Source of the DNA: Bacillota bacterium
Lineage (GTDB): Bacteria > Bacillota > Sulfobacillia > JAJZYS01 > JAJYTV01
Assembly: GCA_021810725.1 (NCBI GenBank)
Contig: JAJZIE010000042.1
Coordinates: forward strand, 1-13,876
Reading direction: 5' to 3'
Length of the DNA stretch: 13,876 bases
This document shows, piece after piece, positions 7,167 through 12,820 of the stretch. Position 1 is the stretch's first letter. Each line of letters opens with the position of its first letter. The notes beneath the pieces were generated by a model, which saw nothing but the letters and a program-made list of their open reading frames with translations, was not told the origin of the DNA and did no database searches. The position numbers and the translations under genes were made by a program.

Positions 7167-8207
7167 TTAGCGCAGGGGCCGCGGCATCAAGAGACGCCGA
7201 GCCAAGAGGCGGATGGTGGCGACGGCGATGCCTGTGACCGGAGCCGCCAGCAGCAGCCCCGGCACCCCCGCCACGTCGCCGCCGATGAAGAGCGCCGCGA
7301 CGATCAGGACGGGGTGGAGACCCATCTGCTCGCCGACAAGCCAGGGTGCGAGGAAGTTGCCCTCGGTCTCGTGGATCAGAAGGAAGGACAGCGCCACCCA
7401 GCCCGCCGTCGCCAGCGATCGGCCCGAGGCGATGGCGACCGCCGGCAGGGCTCCGAGGAAGGGCCCGACGAACGGTACCATGTCCGTCAGTCCCGCCACC
7501 AGGCCGACGGTGACCCCGTAGCCCAGGTGGAAGGCGGTCATCACGCTGAAGGCCATGATGGCGACCACCGCCGCCACGACGAACTGGCCGCGCAGGTATC
7601 CCGAGAGCACGCGGTCGACGGCGCTGAGCCAGGCTTCGGCCTCGCTTTGCGCCGTCGGCGGCAGGACGCCCAGAATCGCCCTGCGGATGCGTGGAGCGTC
7701 GCGTAGAAAGTAGTAGCCGATCCACGGTGCCACGCCTACGGCGAGCAGCAGCGGAGCGGCATCGAGAAGCCCCTGTGCGAGACCCTGCAGGCCGCCGACG
7801 ACCCTCTGCTCGACCGCGCCGATGAAGGCGTCGCCCGCGCGCCGGTAGGTCTCGGGCCATGCGCCGCTGCGCGACAGGTGGTCGTAGTCCGCCATCAGCA
7901 TGTCGAGCCCGTGCCCGATCTGCGGCAGCTGGCGCAAGAGGTGGTTCGACTCGCGGCCGAGTTCCGGCACCACCCAGACCCCGGCCAGGGCGATCAGGAG
8001 CAGCGCGAGGAAGAAGACGCCCTGAACGGCTCTGGGCCTGCGCATCCCTCGCCCGACAAGGTAGTGCACGGGTCCGCTCAGCACGTAGGCGAGGGCCCCC
8101 GCCAAAATGATCGGCAAGAGGAAGCCCCGGGCAAGCCACAGAACGGCCGCGGCGGCAAACGCCGCCGCGGCAGCGAACCAGATGGTCCTAGCGGGTCGCG
8201 CGCGCAA
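7167..8207 (-). CDS. AI-2E family transporter / PurR-regulated permease-like membrane protein (YrrI-like)
   Basis: This is a 346-residue polytopic membrane protein of the AI-2E transporter family. Members export diverse small solutes, and the substrate cannot be read from sequence. Two N-terminal helices are at about 10-27 and 29-50 and a third near 62-80. A long amphipathic stretch (about 85-148) follows, then a helix near 150-167 with the conserved WIGYYFLRD end. The family core has YLRGQFVVA near 204, DMVPFVGPFLGALPA near 242-256 and NFLAPWLVGEQMGLHPVLIV near 284-303. The last helices are near 305-330. The start is TTG at 8207, with GGGAAGG seven bases upstream. It overlaps the end of the preceding 55-residue gene by 20 bases, which implies translational coupling. 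Placement directly upstream of alaS matches yrrI-alaS in Bacillus. Confidence 0.9.
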   Translation of the reverse strand: MRARPARTIWFAAAAAFAAAAVLWLARGFLLPIILAGALAYVLSGPVHYLVGRGMRRPRAVQGVFFLALLLIALAGVWVVPELGRESNHLLRQLPQIGHGLDMLMADYDHLSRSGAWPETYRRAGDAFIGAVEQRVVGGLQGLAQGLLDAAPLLLAVGVAPWIGYYFLRDAPRIRRAILGVLPPTAQSEAEAWLSAVDRVLSGYLRGQFVVAAVVAIMAFSVMTAFHLGYGVTVGLVAGLTDMVPFVGPFLGALPAVAIASGRSLATAGWVALSFLLIHETEGNFLAPWLVGEQMGLHPVLIVAALFIGGDVAGVPGLLLAAPVTGIAVATIRLLARRLLMPRPLR

Positions 8208-8355
8208 TGAGGTGCCTTCCCTCGCTGGCCGCGTTGGTCGCGGCCTGGGCTCCGAGGCGCAGCCAGCGCCGACGCTGCCCGCGGCGCTGCAGCCACATCA
8301 CGACGCCCGCCGCCAGGAGCCCGCCGGTGATCAGTCCCCGCATGTACCTGCCCAT
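8188..8355 (-). CDS. Small single-pass membrane protein, 55 residues (possibly YrzQ/DUF3918-like)
   Basis: A short frame starts at ATG 8355 and ends inside the transporter gene. It encodes one hydrophobic segment (GLITGGLLAAGVVMWL, residues 7-22), then a strongly basic stretch (QRRGQRRRWLRL) and a polar tail. That pattern predicts an N-out or signal-anchor topology with a positively charged cytoplasmic side. GGGAGG lies nine bases before the ATG, within the end of the zinc-ribbon gene. A second ATG at 8343 is possible. Bacillus carries a comparable tiny gene (yrzQ, DUF3918) near yrrI, but the resemblance here is only general. Support comes from the RBS, the 5-base gap upstream and the 20-base overlap downstream in a packed operon. 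Function is unknown. Confidence 0.62.
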   Translation of the reverse strand: MGRYMRGLITGGLLAAGVVMWLQRRGQRRRWLRLGAQAATNAASEGRHLIARATR

Positions 8356-8360
8356 TCCTG

Positions 8361-8528
8361 TCAACCTCCCTCCTCGGAGTCCATCGGAATGAGATCGCCT
8401 TCCTCGCCGATGAGGAAGAGTTGGCTGCCCGTCGACGTGGCCTGCCACTCGATGCAGCAGTCCCAGCAGTAGTACTGGTCCGGGCCCACCTGCCCCGTAG
8501 CCCGGCTGCCGCAGCTAGGGCAGACCAT
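8361..8528 (-). CDS. Small zinc-ribbon protein, 55 residues
   Basis: The protein begins MVCPSCGSR and continues with DQYYCWDCCIEW, which gives two Cys pairs (Cys3-x2-Cys6 and Cys21-x2-Cys24, with Cys25 adjacent), a standard zinc-ribbon arrangement. The remainder is a short acidic tail ending at a TGA at 8361-8363. The ATG at 8528 has GAGG seven bases upstream and overlaps the end of the PRC-barrel gene by 14 bases. The frame continues upstream as low-complexity Ser/Arg/Ala sequence that is only a shadow of the PRC-barrel gene, so the ATG at 8528 is the real start. Similar tiny zinc ribbons occur near alaS in other Bacillota as far as I recall. Role unknown, perhaps nucleic-acid or protein binding. 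Confidence 0.72.
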   Translation of the reverse strand: MVCPSCGSRATGQVGPDQYYCWDCCIEWQATSTGSQLFLIGEEGDLIPMDSEEGG

Positions 8529-8910
8529 GGCCGGACCTCGGCGACTCCACGCGACTGGCCGGCACGACTTCGCGCCCATGCACGACGTCGTGCCAGAGAC
8601 CGCGCGAGACGACATAGAGCGGTGCCTCGAGCCCCTCCGAGAGCACCAGGTCGTAGACGCGCCACGCGCCCTGTCGATCGAGCAAGGGATCCTCGCGCAG
8701 GAATGCATCGCTCGGCTGGGTGACCGCTCCGGCGACGAGGCGGTCGCCGACGCGGCGGAGCGCGGTGTAGACGCCGCGCTCCGTGCGCAGGCTCCTGATG
8801 CGGCCATCACCGAAGCCGATGTCGCGGACATGGCCGATGCGGTGACCCCGCTCGTCGCGCACGGCGTGGCCGATCAGTTCTCGTGCGAGCAACTGCGTCA
8901 CCCCCGTCAT
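8515..8910 (-). CDS. PRC-barrel domain protein (YrrD-like)
   Basis: PRC-barrel domains are small beta-barrels that bind RNA or partner proteins, as in RimM and photosynthetic H subunits. Starting at ATG 8910 the protein is 131 residues. The first barrel is LLARELIGHAVRDERGHRIGHVRDIGFGDGRIRSL at about 6-40, shown here only as its motif range, with the G-x-x-V-x-D pattern typical of the domain. A second, weaker repeat (LYVVSRGLWHDVVHGREVV) is near the C-terminus. The frame can be extended to a TTG at 8937, but no Shine-Dalgarno precedes it, and the site before the ATG is also weak (GCGGAAA). The start codon lies in a strong RNA hairpin, noted separately. Order relative to alaS and mnmA matches Bacillus yrrD, although yrrB and recD2 are absent between it and mnmA. 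Confidence 0.82.
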   Translation of the reverse strand: MTGVTQLLARELIGHAVRDERGHRIGHVRDIGFGDGRIRSLRTERGVYTALRRVGDRLVAGAVTQPSDAFLREDPLLDRQGAWRVYDLVLSEGLEAPLYVVSRGLWHDVVHGREVVPASRVESPRSGHGLP

Positions 8911-8936
8911 GAGTTTCCGCAGACGGGGATGACGCA
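8894..8936 (-). repeat. 15-bp inverted repeat/RNA hairpin over the PRC-barrel gene start
   Basis: On the minus strand TGCGTCATCCCCGTC is followed by a 13-base loop and then GACGGGGGTGACGCA. All 15 positions pair in RNA, with one U-G wobble at 8929/8901; in DNA this is one mismatch in 15. The loop holds a weak Shine-Dalgarno (GCGGAAA), and the ATG at 8910-8908 straddles the loop and stem. No T-run follows, so it is not a standard intrinsic terminator. It could limit translation of the PRC-barrel gene, stabilise the mnmA mRNA 3' end, or be a protein-binding palindrome. Confidence 0.75.
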
Positions 8937-8937
8937 A

Positions 8938-9002
8938 TACAGGGAGAGCCGCTCAGATCACGCGAATTGTCGCCTTGCCCAGGCCGTTTGGCCGAGCCTC
9001 GC
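8938..9002. other. Short intergenic gap between mnmA and the PRC-barrel gene
   Basis: These 65 bases hold no recognisable gene, strong promoter or T-rich terminator. The only local structure is a weak GGCC-AAAC-GGCC stem near the mnmA stop. The strong hairpin starts immediately beyond this gap. Confidence 0.5.
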
Positions 9003-10076
9003 CTAGCTCGCCTCCGCGATGATGCCTCCGCCGAGGCATTCGTCGCCACGGTAGAAGACGGCCGACTGACCCGGCGCGATCGCGGCCTGCGCTTCGAGGA
9101 ACGACACCTTCACCTGTCCCGCGCCGCCGGGCAGCACCGTGGCCGGCACCTCGCGGCCGTGGGCGCGGATGCGCACGGAGCAGGCGAAAGCTTCCCTGGG
9201 CCAGTCGCCCGAGACGAAGTGCACGTCCTCGACGGACATGCCCTGGCCGTCCAGTTCCTCGCGGTGACCGATCACGACGGTGTTTTCGCCCGGCCGGAGC
9301 TCGAGTACGTAGTACGGACGGTCGGCCGCGATGCCGATGCCGCGCCGCTGCCCCACCGTGAAGTGGCTGATCGGCGGGCTCTCGCCGAGGTCGCGACCCT
9401 CGCGATCGACGAAACGGCCATTCGGCAGAGCCTCGGCGACCAGTTCGCGGTAGTCGCCCGAGACGAAGCAGATCTCCTGCGAATCCGGCTTGTCCCAGAT
9501 GCGTAGGCCCAGCGACTGCGCCACCCGTCGGATCTCGGGCTTTTCGTAGCGGCCGACGGGAAAGAGCACGCGCCCAAGCTCGGACTGGCCGAGACCCCAG
9601 AGCACGTACGTCTGATCCTTGCGCGGATCGGCCGCGCGCAACAGCCGATAACCCGTGTCGCCCTCCTCGACCCTCGCGTAGTGCCCAGTCGCCAGGTAGT
9701 CGGCGTCGAGCGCGGCGGCGCGGCGCAGCAGTTCCGAGAACTTCACCTCGCGGTTGCAGGCGATGCAGGGATTCGGGGTGCGTCCCCTCAGGTACTCGGA
9801 CCTGAAGTTCTCGATCACCTGCCGCTGGAAGCGCTCGCGCAGGTTCAGCACGTAATGCGGGATGCCAAGGCTCGCGCACACCGCACGCGCGTCCTCGACC
9901 GCCCCGATCGAGCAGCAGCCGCCCTGGTGCGCCATCTGCTCCTCGCTCATCTCCGGCCAGATCTCCATGGTGACGCCGATCACGTCGTAGCCTTCCTGCA
10001 CCAGCAGGGCCGCCGCCACCGACGAGTCGACGCCGCCGCTCATGGCGCAAACGACACGCTTTCTTCCTTCAGCCAT
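9003..10076 (-). CDS. mnmA: tRNA-specific 2-thiouridylase MnmA
   Basis: MnmA adenylates U34 of Lys, Glu and Gln tRNAs and replaces its 2-oxygen with sulfur, received as persulfide. The 357-residue protein opens with the PP-loop SGGVDSS (residues 13-19). GGCCSIGAVEDARAVC near 52-67 is the long variant seen in Gram-positive and other bacteria. The catalytic cysteines are Cys107 in PNPCIACNREVKF and Cys203 in SQEICFV. ATGHYAR near 129 and KDQTYVLWGL near 153 are also conserved, as is FTVGQRRGIGI near 239 before the C-terminal beta-barrel. The ATG at 10076 overlaps the cysteine desulfurase stop by eight bases, so the two are translationally coupled. This matches the Bacillus YrvO-MnmA pair, where the adjacent desulfurase hands sulfur directly to MnmA without relay proteins. 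Confidence 0.97.
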   Translation of the reverse strand: MAEGRKRVVCAMSGGVDSSVAAALLVQEGYDVIGVTMEIWPEMSEEQMAHQGGCCSIGAVEDARAVCASLGIPHYVLNLRERFQRQVIENFRSEYLRGRTPNPCIACNREVKFSELLRRAAALDADYLATGHYARVEEGDTGYRLLRAADPRKDQTYVLWGLGQSELGRVLFPVGRYEKPEIRRVAQSLGLRIWDKPDSQEICFVSGDYRELVAEALPNGRFVDREGRDLGESPPISHFTVGQRRGIGIAADRPYYVLELRPGENTVVIGHREELDGQGMSVEDVHFVSGDWPREAFACSVRIRAHGREVPATVLPGGAGQVKVSFLEAQAAIAPGQSAVFYRGDECLGGGIIAEAS

Positions 10077-11217
10077 GCGACACCATCAGTTCCCGCTGGC
10101 GCTCGACGACGCGGCGCAGCGTGGCGGCCGTCTCGTCGATCTCCCGTGCGGTGTTGCCCCGCCCCACCGTGAGGCGCAGCCCCTCGCGCGCCGCCTGTGG
10201 GTCAAGGCCGACGGCGGTCAGCACATGCGACGCCTCGAGCGAACCGGAGCTGCAGGCGGAGCCCATCGAGGCGCAGATGCCGTGCAGGTCGAGGTTCAGC
10301 ACCAGCGCTTCGCCGTCGACGCCCCCGAAGCGGAGGAGGAGGTGCCCCGGCAGGCAGCGCTCGGGATCGCCGAGGCGCTCCGCGCCCGGCATGTCGCGGA
10401 CGGCCTGCCACAGGCGGTCGCGCAGGCTGCGCACATGCGCCGCTCTCGCCGCCATCTCCTCGAGCGCGAGGCGCGCCGCGGCACCGAAGCCGACGATGCC
10501 GGCGACGTTCTCCGTGCCGCCCCGGCGGCCGCGCTCCTGCCCGCCGCCGACCTGCAGGGGGTCGAGCGCGACGCCGCGCCGCAGGTAGAGGGCGCCGACA
10601 CCCTTGGGACCATAGAACTTGTGCGCCGTCAGGCTGAGGGCGTCCACCCCGAGCTCCCGCACGTCGATCGGCAGCTGGCCCGCCACCTGCACCGCGTCCG
10701 TGTGCATGAGGGCCCCTCTCCCGTGCGCCAGTTCCGCGATCTCCCGCACCGGTTCGATCGTGCCGAGTTCGTTGTTGGCCAGCATCACGCTGACGAGCGC
10801 CGTGCGTTCGTCGATCGCGTCCCGGACCGCATCCAAATCGATGCGCCCGCGCCCGTCCGGCCGAAGCACCCGAAGCGGCATGCCTCTGCTCTCCTGCGCG
10901 CGGCAGGCTTGCAGCACCGCGTGATGCTCGATCGCGGACGTCACGATGCCGCGGCGATGGCCCGGGTGCGCGGCCGGCAGTCCCCAGACCGCCAGGTTGT
11001 CGGCCTCCGTGCCGCCTGATGTGAAGATGATCTCGGCCGGTTCCGCGCCGATCAGTTCAGCCACTTCCTGGCGCGCCTCGTCGACGGCGCGCCTGGCCGC
11101 CTGCCCCATGCCATGCACGGAGGAGGCATTGCCGTAGCCGTCGCGAAGATAGGGCAGCATCGCTTCCAGCACCCGCTCGTCGAGCGGCGTGGTGGCCGCG
11201 TGGTCCAGATAGATCAT
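10069..11217 (-). CDS. iscS: Cysteine desulfurase (IscS/NifS family, YrvO-like)
   Basis: This PLP enzyme converts cysteine to alanine and carries the sulfur as an enzyme persulfide. The 382-residue protein starts MIYLDHAATTP and shows TSGGTEADNLAV near 66-77, IEHHAV with His99 over the PLP ring, ANNELGTIEPV near 148, and HTDAVQ near 172. The PLP lysine is Lys200 in SLTAHKFYGPKG. RRGGTENVAG near 231 follows, and the mobile-loop catalytic cysteine is Cys322 in SMGSACSSG. The ATG at 11217 follows GGGGGAG with five bases between. The open frame continues upstream across the Rrf2 gene, but that part is a shadow. The gene lies 22 bases after the Rrf2 regulator and overlaps mnmA, so its main job is probably tRNA thiolation, with Fe-S assembly possible. 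Confidence 0.96.
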   Translation of the reverse strand: MIYLDHAATTPLDERVLEAMLPYLRDGYGNASSVHGMGQAARRAVDEARQEVAELIGAEPAEIIFTSGGTEADNLAVWGLPAAHPGHRRGIVTSAIEHHAVLQACRAQESRGMPLRVLRPDGRGRIDLDAVRDAIDERTALVSVMLANNELGTIEPVREIAELAHGRGALMHTDAVQVAGQLPIDVRELGVDALSLTAHKFYGPKGVGALYLRRGVALDPLQVGGGQERGRRGGTENVAGIVGFGAAARLALEEMAARAAHVRSLRDRLWQAVRDMPGAERLGDPERCLPGHLLLRFGGVDGEALVLNLDLHGICASMGSACSSGSLEASHVLTAVGLDPQAAREGLRLTVGRGNTAREIDETAATLRRVVERQRELMVSHG

Positions 11218-11239
11218 GGCTTCTCCCCCGCCCTTGTGA

Positions 11240-11683
11240 TCAGATGTCGTAGACGGGCGCCGCCGCGCTTTGCGCGACCAGGGCCTCGTCGCGCAGGTCG
11301 GCGAGCGTCCTCGCCGCGAGAAAGTCGTCGATCGTCTGTTTGAGGCGGTTCCAGAGGGCATGCTCGAGGCAGAAGCCGCGCAGGTGCGGCGCGCCCTCGG
11401 GGCAGTCGCAGTCTTCGGTGGCAAAGCTGCCCTCGACCGCCTCGACGACCACGAGGAGCGTGATCGCTTCGGCCGCCCGCGCGAGGACATAGCCGCCTTG
11501 CGCCCCGCGCGCGCTCTGCACCAGTCCCGCGCGCCGCAGGGGCGTGATCAGCTGCTCAAGGTAGTGCTCTGGGAGGCCCTGGCGCTCGGCGATCTGCTTC
11601 ACCGAAAGCGGCGCGCTCCCCTGATCCAGGGCCAGGGCAAGCATCGCGCGCATACCGTAGCGCGCCCGCGTCGAAATGCGCAA
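11240..11683 (-). CDS. Rrf2 family transcriptional regulator with Fe-S-type ligand set (IscR/CymR-like)
   Basis: Rrf2 regulators are dimeric winged-helix proteins that sense Fe-S clusters, cysteine metabolism or NO. The 147-residue protein has the canonical opening MRISTRARYGMRAMLALA, the recognition-helix region SVKQIAERQGLPEHYLEQLI, wing RAGLVQSARGAQGGYVLAR, and the long dimerisation helix. Cys92, Cys94 and Cys105 plus His108 (CLEHALW) resemble the IscR ligand set of three Cys and a His, although the first pair is only two apart. B. subtilis CymR lacks this triad, so this protein is closer to IscR in that respect. The start is TTG at 11683, with GGAGG eight bases upstream. It heads a probable operon with the desulfurase and mnmA and likely represses its own promoter. 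Confidence 0.92.
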   Translation of the reverse strand: MRISTRARYGMRAMLALALDQGSAPLSVKQIAERQGLPEHYLEQLITPLRRAGLVQSARGAQGGYVLARAAEAITLLVVVEAVEGSFATEDCDCPEGAPHLRGFCLEHALWNRLKQTIDDFLAARTLADLRDEALVAQSAAAPVYDI

Positions 11684-11691
11684 GCAGGGGT

Positions 11692-11696
11692 CCTCC
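11692..11696 (-). promoter_or_regulatory. Ribosome binding site of the Rrf2 gene
   Basis: GGAGG eight bases before the TTG at 11683 supports that start over an upstream in-frame start at 11713, which would place this site inside the gene and add ten residues not typical of the family. Confidence 0.8.
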
Positions 11697-11700
11697 AATT

Positions 11701-11734
11701 CCGATGAAATCACTATAATTTAGGCTAGCATCGG
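11701..11734. promoter_or_regulatory. AT-rich divergent promoter/operator candidate
   Basis: This is the only AT-rich patch in the region. On the plus strand a perfect TATAAT (11714-11719) could serve the PHP gene, although no good -35 lies 16-18 bases upstream. CCGATG (11701-11706) and CATCGG (11729-11734) form a 6-bp inverted repeat around it. AAAT-N7-ATTT (11707-11721) forms a second weak dyad over the predicted start of the opposite transcript. A regulator bound here, plausibly the Rrf2 protein itself, would affect both directions. Confidence 0.4.
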
Positions 11735-11750
11735 GTCGAAAGGCTGTCAA
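11722..11750 (-). promoter_or_regulatory. Putative housekeeping-sigma promoter of the rrf2-iscS-mnmA operon
   Basis: On the minus strand a perfect TTGACA (11750-11745) is followed by a 17-base spacer and TAGCCT (11727-11722), preceded by TGC as an extended -10. The -10 matches consensus at only three of six positions, but they include the important A2 and T6. Transcription would start near 11715, giving a leader of about 30 bases with the GGAGG site. Confidence 0.55.
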
Positions 11751-11768
11751 ACGGGGGCGAGCGGAGTC

Positions 11769-12800
11769 ATGGAGATCGTTGGCGCGGTGCACGGCCATTC
11801 CACCTATTCGGATGGGCGAGGAACGGTCGAGCAGATCCGCGACGCGGCGGCGGACGCTGGCCTTGATTTCCTCATCCTCACAGACCACGACACCCTCAGC
11901 CCTCTCGCGGAGGTCGGGGAAGGTTTTCACCGCGGCACCCTCATGCTGTTCGGCTGCGAGGTGAGCCCGCCGACGAACCACCTGCTCGTTTTCGGCGCCG
12001 GGACCTGCCCGGACCGCACCAAGGCGCCACAGGCCTACATCGACGACGCGAGAGGGCAGGGCGCCCTCACCTTCCTCGCCCACCCGCACGACCGCGGGGT
12101 ACCGCTCGCGCGCATTCCCTCGTACCGCTGGGACGCCTGGCCGATCGAGGGTTACACGGGACTCGAGATCTGGAACCACCTCTCGGACTGGTCGGGTCAC
12201 CTGCGCGGCCTAGGTTCCGCGCTCGGGGCCTTGCGGCGGCCGCTCCTCGCCCTGTACGGGCCGGACGACGAGACCCTGGGCCTTTGGGACGACGTCGGCC
12301 AAAGCCGCCGCGTCGTGGGCATCGCCGGCCTCGACGTGCATGACGTGCAGATCGGCAGGCCGCCCTTCGTGGCCCACATCTTCCGCTACGCCTACGCGAT
12401 GCGCACCCTGCTCTGCTACGTCGACCTGCCCCAGTGGAGCGACGACCCCCAGGCGGCCAAGGCGGATCTTCTCGGCGCGATCGCCCAGGGCCACCTCCAC
12501 TTCGCGAACCGCGAGCTCGCCGATGCGCGCGGACTCGCGTTCCTGGGGCTGCGCCCCGGCGCTCCGCCCTTGACGATGGGCGACGAAGGGCCGGCCGGCG
12601 ACGTGCGGGAGTTCCGTCTCACATCGCCGCAGCCGGCCGATCTGCGGGTGCTCAAGGACGGCCGGACCATCGGGTCCACATCCGGCCGCGAACTGCTCGT
12701 GCCCGCGAGCGGCCAGGGCGTCTACCGCGCGGAGCTTCGCCTGCGCCGCGGCGGCAAGTCCCTGCCCTGGGCCTTCACCAATCCGATCTATTTGCGCTAG
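11769..12800 (+). CDS. PHP domain-containing metal-dependent phosphoesterase
   Basis: PHP proteins are trinuclear metallo-phosphoesterases; those of this type hydrolyse phosphate mono- or diesters of varied substrates, and the substrate here is unknown. The metal ligands are in place: His8 and His10 (VHGHST), Asp15 (YSDG), His40 (LTDHDT), Glu64 (GCEVS), His105 (AHPHD), and Asp189/His191 (GLDVHD). Residues 1-215 or so form the catalytic barrel. The C-terminal third ends in a beta-rich module closing PWAFTNPIYLR, an ending seen in Gram-positive relatives as I recall. No signal peptide or membrane helix is visible. The ATG at 11769 has GGGGGCGAGCGGAG upstream with tight spacing. The gene is transcribed away from the Rrf2 gene and towards rarA, and separates two genes that are neighbours in Bacillus. 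Confidence 0.92.
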   Translation: MEIVGAVHGHSTYSDGRGTVEQIRDAAADAGLDFLILTDHDTLSPLAEVGEGFHRGTLMLFGCEVSPPTNHLLVFGAGTCPDRTKAPQAYIDDARGQGALTFLAHPHDRGVPLARIPSYRWDAWPIEGYTGLEIWNHLSDWSGHLRGLGSALGALRRPLLALYGPDDETLGLWDDVGQSRRVVGIAGLDVHDVQIGRPPFVAHIFRYAYAMRTLLCYVDLPQWSDDPQAAKADLLGAIAQGHLHFANRELADARGLAFLGLRPGAPPLTMGDEGPAGDVREFRLTSPQPADLRVLKDGRTIGSTSGRELLVPASGQGVYRAELRLRRGGKSLPWAFTNPIYLR

Positions 12801-12802
12801 TG

Positions 12803-12820
12803 TCGCGGGACTAGCCGCGA
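12803..12820. terminator. Stem-loop between the converging PHP and rarA genes
   Basis: TCGCGG (12803-12808), a six-base loop and CCGCGA (12815-12820) form a perfect 6-bp GC-rich stem in the 10-base gap and the last rarA codons. No T-run follows on either strand, so it is at best a weak or factor-assisted bidirectional terminator. Confidence 0.3.

Noticed and set aside
5313..7706. Very long open frame (797 codons) on the plus strand, antisense to alaS and the transporter
   Set aside because: It mirrors alaS and its neighbour, has low-complexity Arg/Ala/Leu/His-rich content and no ribosome site, and is the usual stop-poor shadow of a GC-rich gene.
6778..8139. Minus-strand open frame of 453 codons spanning the transporter and the start of alaS
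   Set aside because: It runs in a different frame from both real genes and crosses their boundary; composition is Arg/Gly/Pro-rich with no domain.
8894..8936. Intrinsic terminator for the mnmA operon at the strong hairpin
   Set aside because: The stem is strong but no T-run follows, and the arms are within or next to coding sequence. It is kept as a hairpin instead.
10042..11019. Plus-strand open frame of 325 codons antisense to the cysteine desulfurase
   Set aside because: It is His/Arg/Ala-rich with no recognisable domain, and lies fully opposite a confidently identified enzyme.
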